Source: Paenimyroides aestuarii
GTDB lineage: Bacteria > Bacteroidota > Bacteroidia > Flavobacteriales > Flavobacteriaceae
DNA length: 64,000 nt
Direction: 5' to 3'
NCBI RefSeq assembly: GCF_024628805.1
Contig: NZ_CP102382.1
Coordinates: 744,001-808,000, forward strand
The translations under genes were made by a program, and so were the position numbers. Positions 7,511 to 16,274 of this stretch are shown one piece after another. Under the pieces are notes generated by a model. It was not told where the DNA came from and did not search any database. It worked only from the letters and a program-made list of their open reading frames with translations. Position 1 is the first letter of the stretch. Each line of letters opens with the position of its first letter.

Positions 7511-9820
7511 ATGAATATGTTTGATGAAGCAAAACCACAAAATAAATTAAATTTTTATGATTTTTTGACGCTTTTTTTTGTGATTGGGTATCTAATTATT
7601 GAACTCTTCCCATCAAAAGGTATAAGAACTGCAGAGTCACAATATCTCTATTTGAATATATTAAACATTGTAGTTTCCACTTGTATCTTTCTTATTCCAC
7701 AATTAAGAATGAATCTCATAAAAATATCTTTTAAAAAAAATTATATTTTTTGGGGATATATTGCTTTTTTTTCACTGTGTTGTATTTCTGCTTTATGCGC
7801 TAACAACCAAAATTTAAGTATATTTAGGCTGTCGCAACTTGCTGTTTTTTTAATGGCTTTTATAAACTTCATCATTTTATTGCAAAGTAGGTTTTACTTG
7901 ATTTTTAAAATAGCTTTTTTAGTAGGTTTTTTTGCATTTCTTCAGGCTGGAAAAGCACTTAGTAACATTAATTTTTCCAATAGTAGTACCGTAGCAAACG
8001 AGATTTCAATATATCTGAGAGGCAATACGGGTAATATAAATATTTTTTCGGCTAGTTTGCTTACTAAACTACCATTTATGTTTATTGCGATTTTACACTA
8101 CAAACACGTTTTGGCAAAATGGTTCCTAACAGTTTCATTATCTTTAAGTCTTATTTGTATATTCTTTATTAATGCCCGTGCTTCATTGCTAACTTTAATA
8201 ATCATTTTTCTTGTTATATCAATATATATTCTTAAAAATAAACTTGTCACAAAACATTTTTTAGTTTACAAAATACCATTTTTACTATTACCTTTTATAG
8301 CTGCATTTCTGTACACAAATTCTGTTAAAAAGAATGTTAACGATGAAGGCAGACTAGGTAATACATCAGCAGTTGAACGTTTACAACAAATAAATTCTGG
8401 CGATGTAAGGCTTTTTCTATGGAAAAATGCAGCAAAAATGACAGAAAAAAATCCTGTTTTAGGTATCGGGATTGGAAATTGGAGTATTGAAGCAACACCC
8501 TATGAACCTCCAAAGACGAACCATTTTTCGTTTCATCCGCATAATGACTTCATGGAAACATTTGCTGAAACTGGAGTATTAAATGGTGTTTTATATTTTT
8601 CGTTATTTATTGCTTTATTATTTGTTAATCTTAGAATACTTTTTAAGAAAAAAGAATTTGACGATAAACAAACAGTTGCGCTATTAGCCTTACTTCTTTT
8701 AATTGTTTATGGTATTGACGCTTTTTTTAATTTTCCGCGTTATCGCCCAACTATGCAATTGGCATTTATTCTACTATTAGTAATTAGTATTTTAAATTCA
8801 TTAAGAAATGCTCAAGAAACTACTGAGGATTCCAAATTTCCTAGATACAGCTTTTGGGGAATAATTTGTATCCTTTTTGCAATAACACCATTATATGTTA
8901 CCTATTATAGCTACCAAACAATGCTTATGGAAACAAAAATATATCAGGATCCTGTTCATAATGATATTACAGCTAAACCCAAGATGAAAGCAAGTGATAT
9001 TTTAAAACTTGATCCTAAATTCCCAAATATTTTACAAACCTCTACAGCTTCGTTTGATGAATATATTGGAACATTGTTTTATGTTGAAAATAATTTCGAC
9101 GAAGCTTTAAAATATTTCGACCGTGCGAACAAGATAAATCCTTATATTGGAAAAGCGGATTTTTACAAATATTATATTCATTTAAAAAGAGGACAAAATG
9201 ATAGTGCTTATATCGATTTAAAGTCTTCTTTCTATCGCCGAGCTTGGAATATTGAAATTTACAAAAGACTTTTAAAAATGGCGATTGTAAACAAAGATTC
9301 AACCGAAATTTTTAATGCATATAAACATTATAATAAAATTCATGGCGATATTAATGCTTTGAAAGAAGCTGCGTTTTCATTAACTTTTCTTAATTATAAT
9401 AAAGAAAAATTGATAAATTTTGTCAAATTTGAAAATGATAAATTTCCGATAGAATCAAGATTAAAAGTTGATTCCTTGACTAATGCGCTTTACGCTAAGA
9501 AAAGCAACAACAGTATTACAACAATTACTAAAAAACAGCTTTTAGTAAAAAATAATCTTACGAATGGTTCTGATAAATTTTCAGAGACCGTTAACCTAGG
9601 ATATTATTACAGTAGAAACAAAGATTATGACAAGGCTATTATGTATTTAAAAAAATCGCTTAAATATCCGAATAGAACAGATGATGGAAAAATTGAGTTT
9701 ACTATAGGTTTATGTTATGCAGCGAAAAGAGACAACACAAATGCTTGTGAATTTCTAAAAATTGCAGCTGACAAAAATTATCCTCGTTCAAAAGAAATTT
9801 CATCAAAACTGTGTAAGTAA
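7511..9820 (+). CDS. O-antigen ligase (Wzy_C/WaaL) family protein with C-terminal TPR region
   Basis: A 769-residue membrane protein. About ten to twelve hydrophobic helices fill residues 15-450. The large periplasmic loop has the family signature GIGIGNWSIEATPY...HPHNDFMETFAETG (about 318-355), with the HxH/ND motif typical of O-antigen ligase and bacteriocin-glycosylating relatives. The C-terminal 280 residues contain tetratricopeptide-like repeats (FYVENNFDEALKYFDRANKINP; GYYYSRNKDYDKAIMYLKKS). Such Wzy-TPR fusions in Bacteroidota are thought to transfer or polymerise surface glycans. The gene is visibly AT-richer than its neighbours and stands alone, without a glycan cluster. Confidence 0.8.
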   Translation: MNMFDEAKPQNKLNFYDFLTLFFVIGYLIIELFPSKGIRTAESQYLYLNILNIVVSTCIFLIPQLRMNLIKISFKKNYIFWGYIAFFSLCCISALCANNQNLSIFRLSQLAVFLMAFINFIILLQSRFYLIFKIAFLVGFFAFLQAGKALSNINFSNSSTVANEISIYLRGNTGNINIFSASLLTKLPFMFIAILHYKHVLAKWFLTVSLSLSLICIFFINARASLLTLIIIFLVISIYILKNKLVTKHFLVYKIPFLLLPFIAAFLYTNSVKKNVNDEGRLGNTSAVERLQQINSGDVRLFLWKNAAKMTEKNPVLGIGIGNWSIEATPYEPPKTNHFSFHPHNDFMETFAETGVLNGVLYFSLFIALLFVNLRILFKKKEFDDKQTVALLALLLLIVYGIDAFFNFPRYRPTMQLAFILLLVISILNSLRNAQETTEDSKFPRYSFWGIICILFAITPLYVTYYSYQTMLMETKIYQDPVHNDITAKPKMKASDILKLDPKFPNILQTSTASFDEYIGTLFYVENNFDEALKYFDRANKINPYIGKADFYKYYIHLKRGQNDSAYIDLKSSFYRRAWNIEIYKRLLKMAIVNKDSTEIFNAYKHYNKIHGDINALKEAAFSLTFLNYNKEKLINFVKFENDKFPIESRLKVDSLTNALYAKKSNNSITTITKKQLLVKNNLTNGSDKFSETVNLGYYYSRNKDYDKAIMYLKKSLKYPNRTDDGKIEFTIGLCYAAKRDNTNACEFLKIAADKNYPRSKEISSKLCK

Positions 9821-9833
9821 CTTTTAATTTAAT

Positions 9834-9850
9834 AACAGATTACACAGATT
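9834..9850. repeat. Dispersed CACAGATT-type repeat remnant
   Basis: AACAGATTACACAGATT. Related degenerate sequences occur at 44629-44645 and, inverted, at 49059-49076, always between genes. Confidence 0.35.
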
Positions 9851-9904
9851 TTATGGATACAGCTCTACAATATACAGCAATACCATTTACAATCAACAAA
9901 AAAA

Positions 9905-10024
9905 TCACCCACAACCGCAATTGCCGTCGCCACAGTTGCCTTTCTTCTTTTTCTTGAAAACAAACTTTTTTAAAAGAAAGGCAACTGCCATACACAGGGC
10001 GATATAAACAATTACATTTTGCAT
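9905..10024 (-). CDS. FeoB-associated Cys-rich membrane peptide
   Basis: A 39-residue peptide starting MQNVIVYIAL: one transmembrane helix (about residues 3-19), a basic linker FKKKKKG, then a cysteine-rich tail NCGDGNCGCG. This is the FeoB_associated family layout. It starts 5 bp after the feoB stop, so it is the third gene of the feo operon. Presumed to help FeoB at the inner membrane, as FeoC does in enterobacteria, though its role is not established. A longer reading frame upstream would overlap feoB and lacks the family start. Confidence 0.8.
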   Translation of the reverse strand: MQNVIVYIALCMAVAFLLKKFVFKKKKKGNCGDGNCGCG

Positions 10025-10029
10025 GGATG

Positions 10030-12129
10030 TTATTTTAAAAGTTGATAAGCTATAAATGCGGCTATGTATGCAACTGTGGTCATAAAAGCCATTTGAAGAA
10101 AGGTCCATTTCCACGAATTGGTTTCTTTTTTGGTAACCGCCACAGTTGATAAACACTGCATGGCAAACGCATAAAACAATAGCAGCGAAAAACCGGTTGC
10201 AAGGGTGTAAACAGCTGTTCCGTCAGGGCGTTTTTCATTGGCCATTCGGTTGATGATTTTGGCTTCGTCTTCTGTGGCATCTTCCCCTAAATTGTATAGC
10301 GTAGCTAAATTTCCTACAAAAACTTCACGGGCTGCAAACGATGTTAAAACCGCAATGCTTATTTTCCAATCGTATCCCAGCGGACGAAAAACAGGTTCGA
10401 TTGTTCTGCCTATAATTCCAATATACGAATGTTCTAATTGATAACCCGAAATTTCGCTTTGCAATTCTTCTTCCGATAAATTTTCATTGATATGTTTTCC
10501 GCTAACTATTTGCGAGGCTTTTCCAAAAGTATCGCTTGGTCCGTGTGAACCTAAAAACCACAAAATAACCGATAATGCTAAAATAATTTTTCCGGCACCA
10601 ACGATATACGAAATAACTTTTTCATACATATTTAAAAACACATTCTTTAAAATAGGTACTTTATAGGTGGGCATTTCAATCACAAAAAAGGAATCTTTAT
10701 ATCTTTTAATGATTTTGCTTAGCACCCAACCAGCTACTAATGCTGCTAAAAATCCTATTACATACATCATGGTCATTACAAAAGCTTGCAAGGGAATAAT
10801 ACCAAAAATGTAACTGCGCGGAATGATGAGCGATATAATAATGATATATACCGGAATGCGGGCCGAACAAGTGGTGAATGGTGTAACCAACATAGTGATT
10901 AACCGCTCTTTGGGGTTTTCAATGGTTCGGGCGCTCATAATTGCTGGAATGGCACAAGCAGTTCCCGACACTAACGGAACTACCGATTTGCCACTCAATC
11001 CAAAGGGTTTCATGATGCGATCCATTAAAAAAACCACCCGACTCATGTAGCCGGTTTCTTCTAAAATAGATATTAAGAAAAACAAAATCGCAATTTGGGG
11101 CACAAACATCAACACACCGCCTAATCCGGGAATAATTCCGTTGGCAATTAAATCGGTGAGTTTTCCTTCGGGAAATGTAGCGGCAGCCCAAGTAGATAAA
11201 TCTGCAAACAAACCATCTACAAAATCCATTGGAAAAGCTGCCAATTCAAATATAGAACCATAGATTAACAACAATACAAAGAAAAAAATCACGTATCCGC
11301 CGATTTTATGGGTTAAAACCCGATCAAAACGCATACGAATATCGGTTGCTTTGGTGGTATCTATGGCATAAGTATCCTTTAAAATAGTATTGATGAACTG
11401 ATAGCGCTTAATGGTTTCGCGCTGTTGCAGTTTTTTAATTTCGGTTGTTGATTTGGTAAAATCGGTGGTGCTTGAAACAAGCGGACTTATGTTTTCAAAA
11501 GAATACACGCCCGTTTGTGTAAGCCACACTTTATAAGGATTTTCATTGGGATACAACTGTTCTAAAGTCGAAAAATAAGCTTCGTCTATGGCTTTTAAGT
11601 CAAAAATAGAGTCGGTTGTATATGTTTCATAGTTTAATACCGCTTCTTTTAAAGCAATTATTCCATCTTTTTTTCTTGCAGAAATGAGCACAATTTTGGT
11701 ATCCAACGCTTTTTCCAACGCAGGTACATCAATAGAAATGCCTTTTTTTTCCATTTGATCTGCCATGTTCAAAGCTAAAATCACCGGAAAACCTAAATCT
11801 TTCACTTGTGTAAAAAGCAACAAATTGCGTTTTAGGTTTTCAACTTCGGCAACCACCACCACCACATCCGGAAAATCTTTGTTCGAGGCATCGAAAATAG
11901 CATTCAAAGCAATTTCTTCATCTTTTGAGGTGGGATTTATGGAATAAACACCCGGCAAATCTACAATACTTGCTTTTGTATCTTTTGATAAATGAAACGA
12001 TCCTGACTTGCGTTCCACAGTAACGCCCGGATAGTTGCCCACATGCTGGTTTAAACCTGTTAACGCATTAAAAACCGAGGTTTTTCCTACATTGGGGTTT
12101 CCAATTAAAGCTATTTTTAGTTGTTTCAT
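10030..12129 (-). CDS. feoB: Ferrous iron transporter B
   Basis: A 699-residue FeoB. The N-terminal G domain has G1 GNPNVGKT (residues 10-17), G3 DLPG (about 59-62) and G4 NMAD (about 123-126), followed by a guanine-dissociation-inhibitor-like helical segment. The membrane core (from about residue 275) contains the two Gate domains, with TACAIPAIMSART and PFTTCSARIPVY bearing the conserved cysteines. It imports Fe(II) across the inner membrane in a GTP-dependent way. It lies between feoA (6 bp upstream) and the Cys-rich peptide gene (5 bp downstream), forming a compact feoA-feoB operon. Confidence 0.97.
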   Translation of the reverse strand: MKQLKIALIGNPNVGKTSVFNALTGLNQHVGNYPGVTVERKSGSFHLSKDTKASIVDLPGVYSINPTSKDEEIALNAIFDASNKDFPDVVVVVAEVENLKRNLLLFTQVKDLGFPVILALNMADQMEKKGISIDVPALEKALDTKIVLISARKKDGIIALKEAVLNYETYTTDSIFDLKAIDEAYFSTLEQLYPNENPYKVWLTQTGVYSFENISPLVSSTTDFTKSTTEIKKLQQRETIKRYQFINTILKDTYAIDTTKATDIRMRFDRVLTHKIGGYVIFFFVLLLIYGSIFELAAFPMDFVDGLFADLSTWAAATFPEGKLTDLIANGIIPGLGGVLMFVPQIAILFFLISILEETGYMSRVVFLMDRIMKPFGLSGKSVVPLVSGTACAIPAIMSARTIENPKERLITMLVTPFTTCSARIPVYIIIISLIIPRSYIFGIIPLQAFVMTMMYVIGFLAALVAGWVLSKIIKRYKDSFFVIEMPTYKVPILKNVFLNMYEKVISYIVGAGKIILALSVILWFLGSHGPSDTFGKASQIVSGKHINENLSEEELQSEISGYQLEHSYIGIIGRTIEPVFRPLGYDWKISIAVLTSFAAREVFVGNLATLYNLGEDATEDEAKIINRMANEKRPDGTAVYTLATGFSLLLFYAFAMQCLSTVAVTKKETNSWKWTFLQMAFMTTVAYIAAFIAYQLLK

Positions 12130-12135
12130 GCGTTG

Positions 12136-12360
12136 TTAGATCATTTTCACTTCAATTTCTTTTGCCAAATCTTTGCGAATGCTTAAAAAAGAATCGTTTA
12201 CTTTTATATATATAGGGTCAGACAATGGTGCAATTTGCAACACTTCTACAATATTACCCGGCAAACAACCCATTTCAATTAGTTTCAAGGGCACCTTAAA
12301 AGTGTTTATTGAAAGGATTTCTGCTTTTTGACCCTTTTTCACAAAATCCAGCGTCATCAT
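12136..12360 (-). CDS. feoA: FeoA family ferrous iron transport protein
   Basis: A 74-residue SH3-like FeoA domain, start MMTLDFVKKGQKAEIL. The double ATG at 12355-12360 is preferred over the TTG nine codons earlier because the latter lies inside the predicted promoter. Typical features are KLIEMGCLPGNIVEVLQIAPLSDPIYIKV and the terminal LAKEIEV. FeoA is a small cytoplasmic protein needed for FeoB function. It is the first gene of the feo operon, with promoter and palindrome at 12378-12392. Confidence 0.9.
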   Translation of the reverse strand: MMTLDFVKKGQKAEILSINTFKVPLKLIEMGCLPGNIVEVLQIAPLSDPIYIKVNDSFLSIRKDLAKEIEVKMI

Positions 12361-12377
12361 CTTATTTAGATTTATTT

Positions 12378-12392
12378 TAGATTGCAAATCTA
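12378..12392. promoter_or_regulatory. feoA promoter with overlapping palindrome
   Basis: TAGATT-GCA-AATCTA is a perfect palindrome. On the minus strand it contains TAGATTTG, the -7 consensus, 24 bp upstream of the feoA ATG. A further TTTAGATT copy lies at 12366-12373. The arrangement mirrors the operator over the TonB-receptor promoter at 5010-5031, though the spacer is 7 rather than 4 bp between TAGA arms. Confidence 0.5.
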
Positions 12393-12398
12393 CTTATT

Positions 12399-12436
12399 AA
12401 AAAAGGGAAATCCCAATGTTTGGAAAATTCCCCTTT
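12399..12436 (-). terminator. Rho-independent terminator of the SCO1 gene
   Basis: On the minus strand an imperfect hairpin AAAGGGGAA / TTTCCC is followed by six T residues. It lies about 95 bp after the SCO1 stop and directly upstream of the feoA promoter. Confidence 0.5.
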
Positions 12437-12531
12437 ACAATTACTTAACATTTATAAATATTTTAACTTTTGAAATATGCTTTTCAGCGTTTTAAAAACG
12501 TTTTAAACATCTATTAAAAGCGCATCAAAAA

Positions 12532-13230
12532 TCAGTTTTTATTTCGAAGCCATTTAATATCCTCTAGAAGTTGCATCATGTTTTTGGTGCCGTCGTCTTT
12601 GTCTGTATCCAAATTGGTGCCGTCGTAAAAACCACGAATGCGTTTGTTTTTATCCACCAAAATAAAATTTTCGGTGTGTACCATATCATACAACTCTCCG
12701 GTGGTTTCGGTCTTCACCGCCAAAAATGATTGTCGTGCCAAATAATAAATCGCTTTTTTATCGCCAGTGAGCAAGTTCCATTTGGCATCGTTCACCCCTT
12801 TTTCATCGGCATATTTTCGCAATACTTCAGGCGTATCAATATCAGGAGTAACCGAAAAAGAAAGCAACTTCACATCGGGCATTTCTTTGATTTGATTTTG
12901 CAACCACACCATATTATCGGTCATTTTAGGACAAATTGTGGGGCAAGTTGTAAAAAAGAAATCAGCAACATAAATTACGTTTTCATACTCGTTTTGCGTA
13001 ATGGTTTCATTGTTTTGGTTTTGAAACGAAAAATCGGCAATTTGATGCTTTAGTTTATTGTTTTCGTGCTGCACCAAACTATCCACCAATTCCGGATTTA
13101 CCATTGCAGGTGTATAAATAGGTAAATGTTTCTCTGGTTTCAAAGCATTGTAAAACAAAAACAGAATCACAACCGACAATACGCCAATGGTTATAAACAA
13201 GTATCTGTATCGATAAAAAATAGCCTTCAT
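12532..13230 (-). CDS. SCO1/SenC family copper chaperone
   Basis: A 232-residue membrane-anchored thioredoxin-fold protein. One N-terminal helix (about 8-27) anchors it facing the periplasm. The copper-binding CxxxC is in FFTTCPTICPKM (about residues 94-105) and the third ligand histidine is in MVHTENFILVDK (about 185). SCO proteins deliver copper to, or reduce, the Cu(A) site of cytochrome c oxidase. It stands alone here, upstream of feoA but separated by a terminator. Confidence 0.93.
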   Translation of the reverse strand: MKAIFYRYRYLFITIGVLSVVILFLFYNALKPEKHLPIYTPAMVNPELVDSLVQHENNKLKHQIADFSFQNQNNETITQNEYENVIYVADFFFTTCPTICPKMTDNMVWLQNQIKEMPDVKLLSFSVTPDIDTPEVLRKYADEKGVNDAKWNLLTGDKKAIYYLARQSFLAVKTETTGELYDMVHTENFILVDKNKRIRGFYDGTNLDTDKDDGTKNMMQLLEDIKWLRNKN

Positions 13231-13318
13231 TACTTCAATTTTGTGCGAAATTACAAAACGTTTCCACTAAAAACGGTTAAATAAGTTATAAAACAACCTA
13301 TTAATTCGGCAATATTTT

Positions 13319-13326
13319 TATTTTTG
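13319..13326 (+). promoter_or_regulatory. -7 promoter box for the M13 peptidase gene
   Basis: TATTTTTG matches TAnnTTTG and ends 28 bp before the ATG at 13355. Confidence 0.45.
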
Positions 13327-13354
13327 TAAGGATATATACCTAATCAATTGTAAA

Positions 13355-15409
13355 ATGAATAAAAAATTTATGTTCTTGCCTGCAACAATATTAATGATTG
13401 CAACTGCAACAGTTCAGGCACAAGATCAATCAAACGAAAACCACGGAATCAACTTGGAATACATGGATAAAAACGTGAAGCCAGGTGATGATTTCTTTAG
13501 ATATGTAAACGGGGAATGGTTTGACAAAACCGAAATTCCTGCAGACAGAACCCGTTGGGGAAGTTTTGATGAATTGCGTCAAAATACCGATATCGATGCG
13601 TTGACCATTTTGAAAGAAGCGGTTAACAATAAAAAATTAGATCCAAATTCGGATCAAATGAAAGCGGTGAATGTTTTTAAAACGTATTTAGATTTAGAAA
13701 CACGCAACAAATTAGGCATTCAACCTATTCAATCTACATTAGATCAAATCAATAAAGTACAAAACACAAAAGATGTGGTGGCGTTGCTTACCGATAAAAT
13801 GCCCGAAGGTGGCTTAGGATTTTTTGGCATGTATGTTTATGCCGATGCCATGGATTCTAACAAAAATGTAGTAAATATTTCACCAGGAAGTATTGGTTTG
13901 CCCGACCGTGATTATTATGTTTCAAAAGATGCCGATTCGCAAGACAAAAAACAGAAATACGAAGTACACGTTGCCCGTATGTTGCGGTTTTTAGGAATTG
14001 ATGAAGCATCGGCTAAAAAACAAGCGGCACAAGTTGTGGCTTTAGAAACCAAAATGGCAGAAGCACGTTTAGACCGTGTGGAGCGTCGCGATCGCAGAAA
14101 AACCTACAATCCAATGTCGGTTGCAGAATTGCAAAAACTAACACCTTCTGTAAATTGGAATAACTATTTCAATGCAGCTGGATTAAAAAATGTGGACAAC
14201 GTGGTAGTTTCAATGCCCAAATACATGGAAACTTTAGAAAATATCTTTAAAACAGCAAGTATTGATGAATTAAAAGCCTATTTAAGATGGACGCTGATTA
14301 ATAAAAACACAGGAGTTTTAACAACAGCGATAGACGAAGCCAACTTTGATTTCTACGGAAAAACATTGACCGGAGCCATTGCACAGCGCCCTATTGAAGA
14401 ACGTGCGTTGCAAGTGGTAAACGGAACGGTGGGCGAAGCTTTGGGAAAACTATATGTGGAGAAGAAATTTCCACCGGAAGCGAAAGCAAAAGCAAAAGAG
14501 ATGATTGATTATGTGTTTTTGGCGTTTGAAAACCGCATTAACAATTTACCGTGGATGACACCAGCAACACGCCAAGGAGCTATTGACAAATTGCGTAAAT
14601 CGACCGTGAAAATTGGATATCCAGATAAATGGGAAGATTATTCTAAACTAGAGATTAAAGCACCTGAAAACGCTGGAACGTATTACGAAAACATGAAAAA
14701 CGTGGCACGTTGGGGCTTTGCAAAAAACATGGCAGAATACGGCAAACCGGTAGATAAAACCAAATGGGGCATGTCGCCACAAACGGTAAACGCTTATTTT
14801 AACCCAACCAACAACGAAATTGTGTTTCCGGCCGCTATTTTACAACCGCCTTTTTACGATTACAAGGCCGATATGGCTGTGAATTTTGGTGGAATTGGCG
14901 CTGTAATTGGCCACGAAATTTCGCATGGGTTTGATGATTCTGGCTCTCGATACAATGCCGATGGTAACTTGGTTAACTGGTGGACAGAAGACGATTTAAA
15001 ACAATTCACAGGATTAGGCGGCGCCTTGGCAGATCAATACTCGGCTTTAGAACCGCTTCCAAATACATTTGTTGATGGTAAATTTACCTTAGGCGAAAAC
15101 ATTGGCGATCTAGGTGGAGTAAATGCTGCGTATGATGGTTTACAGTTATATTTACAAGATAAAGGCCGTCCGGGATTGATTGATGGATACACGCCGGAAC
15201 AACGTTTCTTTATTTCGTGGGGAACCATCTGGAGAACAAAAATGCGCGATGAAGCCATTAAAAACCAAGTAAAAACTGATCCACATGCTCCGGGAATGTA
15301 TCGTTCGTATGTGCCGTTGCAAAACGTAGATTCTTGGTATGAGGCCTTCGATATTAAACCAGGAGATAAATTATACGTTTCGCCCAAAAATCGAGTGAAG
15401 ATTTGGTAG
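13355..15409 (+). CDS. M13 family zinc metallopeptidase (PepO/neprilysin-like)
   Basis: A 684-residue secreted peptidase. A cleavable signal peptide ends near VQAQ (residue 22). The neprilysin layout is complete: N-terminal Peptidase_M13_N (about 45-430, with GDDFFRYVNGEW) and C-terminal catalytic domain with NAYFNPTNNEIVFPAAIL, zinc motif VIGHEISHGFDDSG (HExxH, about 514-518) and the third ligand in GENIGDLGG (about 576). It ends with the characteristic VSPKNRVKIW. Likely periplasmic or cell-surface oligopeptidase. Monocistronic, followed by a strong terminator. Confidence 0.95.
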   Translation: MNKKFMFLPATILMIATATVQAQDQSNENHGINLEYMDKNVKPGDDFFRYVNGEWFDKTEIPADRTRWGSFDELRQNTDIDALTILKEAVNNKKLDPNSDQMKAVNVFKTYLDLETRNKLGIQPIQSTLDQINKVQNTKDVVALLTDKMPEGGLGFFGMYVYADAMDSNKNVVNISPGSIGLPDRDYYVSKDADSQDKKQKYEVHVARMLRFLGIDEASAKKQAAQVVALETKMAEARLDRVERRDRRKTYNPMSVAELQKLTPSVNWNNYFNAAGLKNVDNVVVSMPKYMETLENIFKTASIDELKAYLRWTLINKNTGVLTTAIDEANFDFYGKTLTGAIAQRPIEERALQVVNGTVGEALGKLYVEKKFPPEAKAKAKEMIDYVFLAFENRINNLPWMTPATRQGAIDKLRKSTVKIGYPDKWEDYSKLEIKAPENAGTYYENMKNVARWGFAKNMAEYGKPVDKTKWGMSPQTVNAYFNPTNNEIVFPAAILQPPFYDYKADMAVNFGGIGAVIGHEISHGFDDSGSRYNADGNLVNWWTEDDLKQFTGLGGALADQYSALEPLPNTFVDGKFTLGENIGDLGGVNAAYDGLQLYLQDKGRPGLIDGYTPEQRFFISWGTIWRTKMRDEAIKNQVKTDPHAPGMYRSYVPLQNVDSWYEAFDIKPGDKLYVSPKNRVKIW

Positions 15410-15504
15410 GTTTTAACTTGGCAGGGTTGTGTTTTACATACAAGAACAAGCATCCCTACCGATTAGAATAAACAATACCTATCAAACAATATTTAAAAAA
15501 TGAT

Positions 15505-15530
15505 AAAACGCTCTTAATTAAGAGCGTTTT
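15505..15530 (+). terminator. Rho-independent terminator after the M13 peptidase gene
   Basis: Perfect 13-bp-arm palindrome AAAACGCTCTTAA / TTAAGAGCGTTTT followed by TTGTTTT. Confidence 0.85.
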
Positions 15531-15545
15531 TTGTTTTAAATAACT

Positions 15546-15553
15546 TACATTTG
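15546..15553 (+). promoter_or_regulatory. -7 promoter box for lspA
   Basis: TACATTTG, an exact TAnnTTTG match, 19 bp before the ATG at 15573. Confidence 0.5.
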
Positions 15554-15572
15554 TGCAAAATTTTTGCATATT

Positions 15573-16169
15573 ATGTCGTTTAACAAGGCTTTATTCTTAG
15601 CGATTGTAGTAATTATCATTGATCAAATTTCAAAAATATATATCAAAACTACTTATGCCATTTATGGTGGATTTGAGGTGTTGGGCTTAGACTGGTTCCG
15701 TATTCATTTTATAGAAAACGAAGGAATGGCTTGGGGTGTAGAACTGCCCGGAAATTACGGAAAACTGTTGCTTACCGTTTTTAGAATCATCGCAGTAGCC
15801 GGTATTATTTATTGGTTGAATGATTCCGTAAAAAAGAAAGGATCAAAAATTTTGATTGTTGCCATTGCCTTGATTTTGGCAGGCGCAGTTGGTAATATTA
15901 TCGATTCGGTTTTTTACGGAGTGCTTTTTAACGACAGTCATGGGCAAATTGCCACTTTATTTAGTGATGAACCTTATGGAACTTGGTTTCACGGAAAGGT
16001 GGTAGATATGTTTTATTTTCCAATTTGGAGAGGAAATTTACCTAATTGGTTGCCTTTTTGGGGCGGCGAACAATTTACATTCTTTAACGCTATTTTCAAC
16101 GTTGCCGACGTAGCCATATCTGTTGGAGTAGGTCTCTTAATTCTTTTCAACAAAAAAGTTTTTAAATAA
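15573..16169 (+). CDS. lspA: Lipoprotein signal peptidase II
   Basis: A 198-residue inner-membrane aspartyl peptidase that removes signal peptides from prolipoproteins. Four helices are visible; DQISKIYIK (about residue 18), FIENEGMAWG, GNIIDSVFYG (catalytic Asp about 113) and NAIFNVADVAIS (catalytic Asp about 174) are the family boxes. The ATG MSFNKALF is preferred over a TTG three codons upstream. Longer than E. coli LspA because of an insert after GNIID, usual in Bacteroidota. Its last codons are part of a tandem duplication running past the stop. Confidence 0.95.
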   Translation: MSFNKALFLAIVVIIIDQISKIYIKTTYAIYGGFEVLGLDWFRIHFIENEGMAWGVELPGNYGKLLLTVFRIIAVAGIIYWLNDSVKKKGSKILIVAIALILAGAVGNIIDSVFYGVLFNDSHGQIATLFSDEPYGTWFHGKVVDMFYFPIWRGNLPNWLPFWGGEQFTFFNAIFNVADVAISVGVGLLILFNKKVFK

Positions 16170-16225
16170 GTTTTTTCTTTTCAACAAAAAAGTTTTTAAA
16201 TAAGTTTTTTCTTTTCAACAAAAAA
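16143..16225 (+). repeat. 34-bp tandem repeat duplicating the lspA 3' end
   Basis: A 34-bp unit starting CTTTTCAACAAAAAAG occurs at 16143-16176 and 16177-16210, with a 15-bp partial third copy at 16211-16225. The first copy encodes the final LspA residues and stop; the later copies lie outside the gene. Looks like slippage or tandem duplication. Confidence 0.85.
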
Positions 16226-16274
16226 CTTGTTTATATTTATACATTAAAATAGTAAAAACTAAAATACATTTCTT

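Noticed and set aside
9905..10156. Longer start for the FeoB-associated peptide.
   Set aside because: It would overlap feoB in another frame by more than 120 bp; the family start is MQNVIVY.
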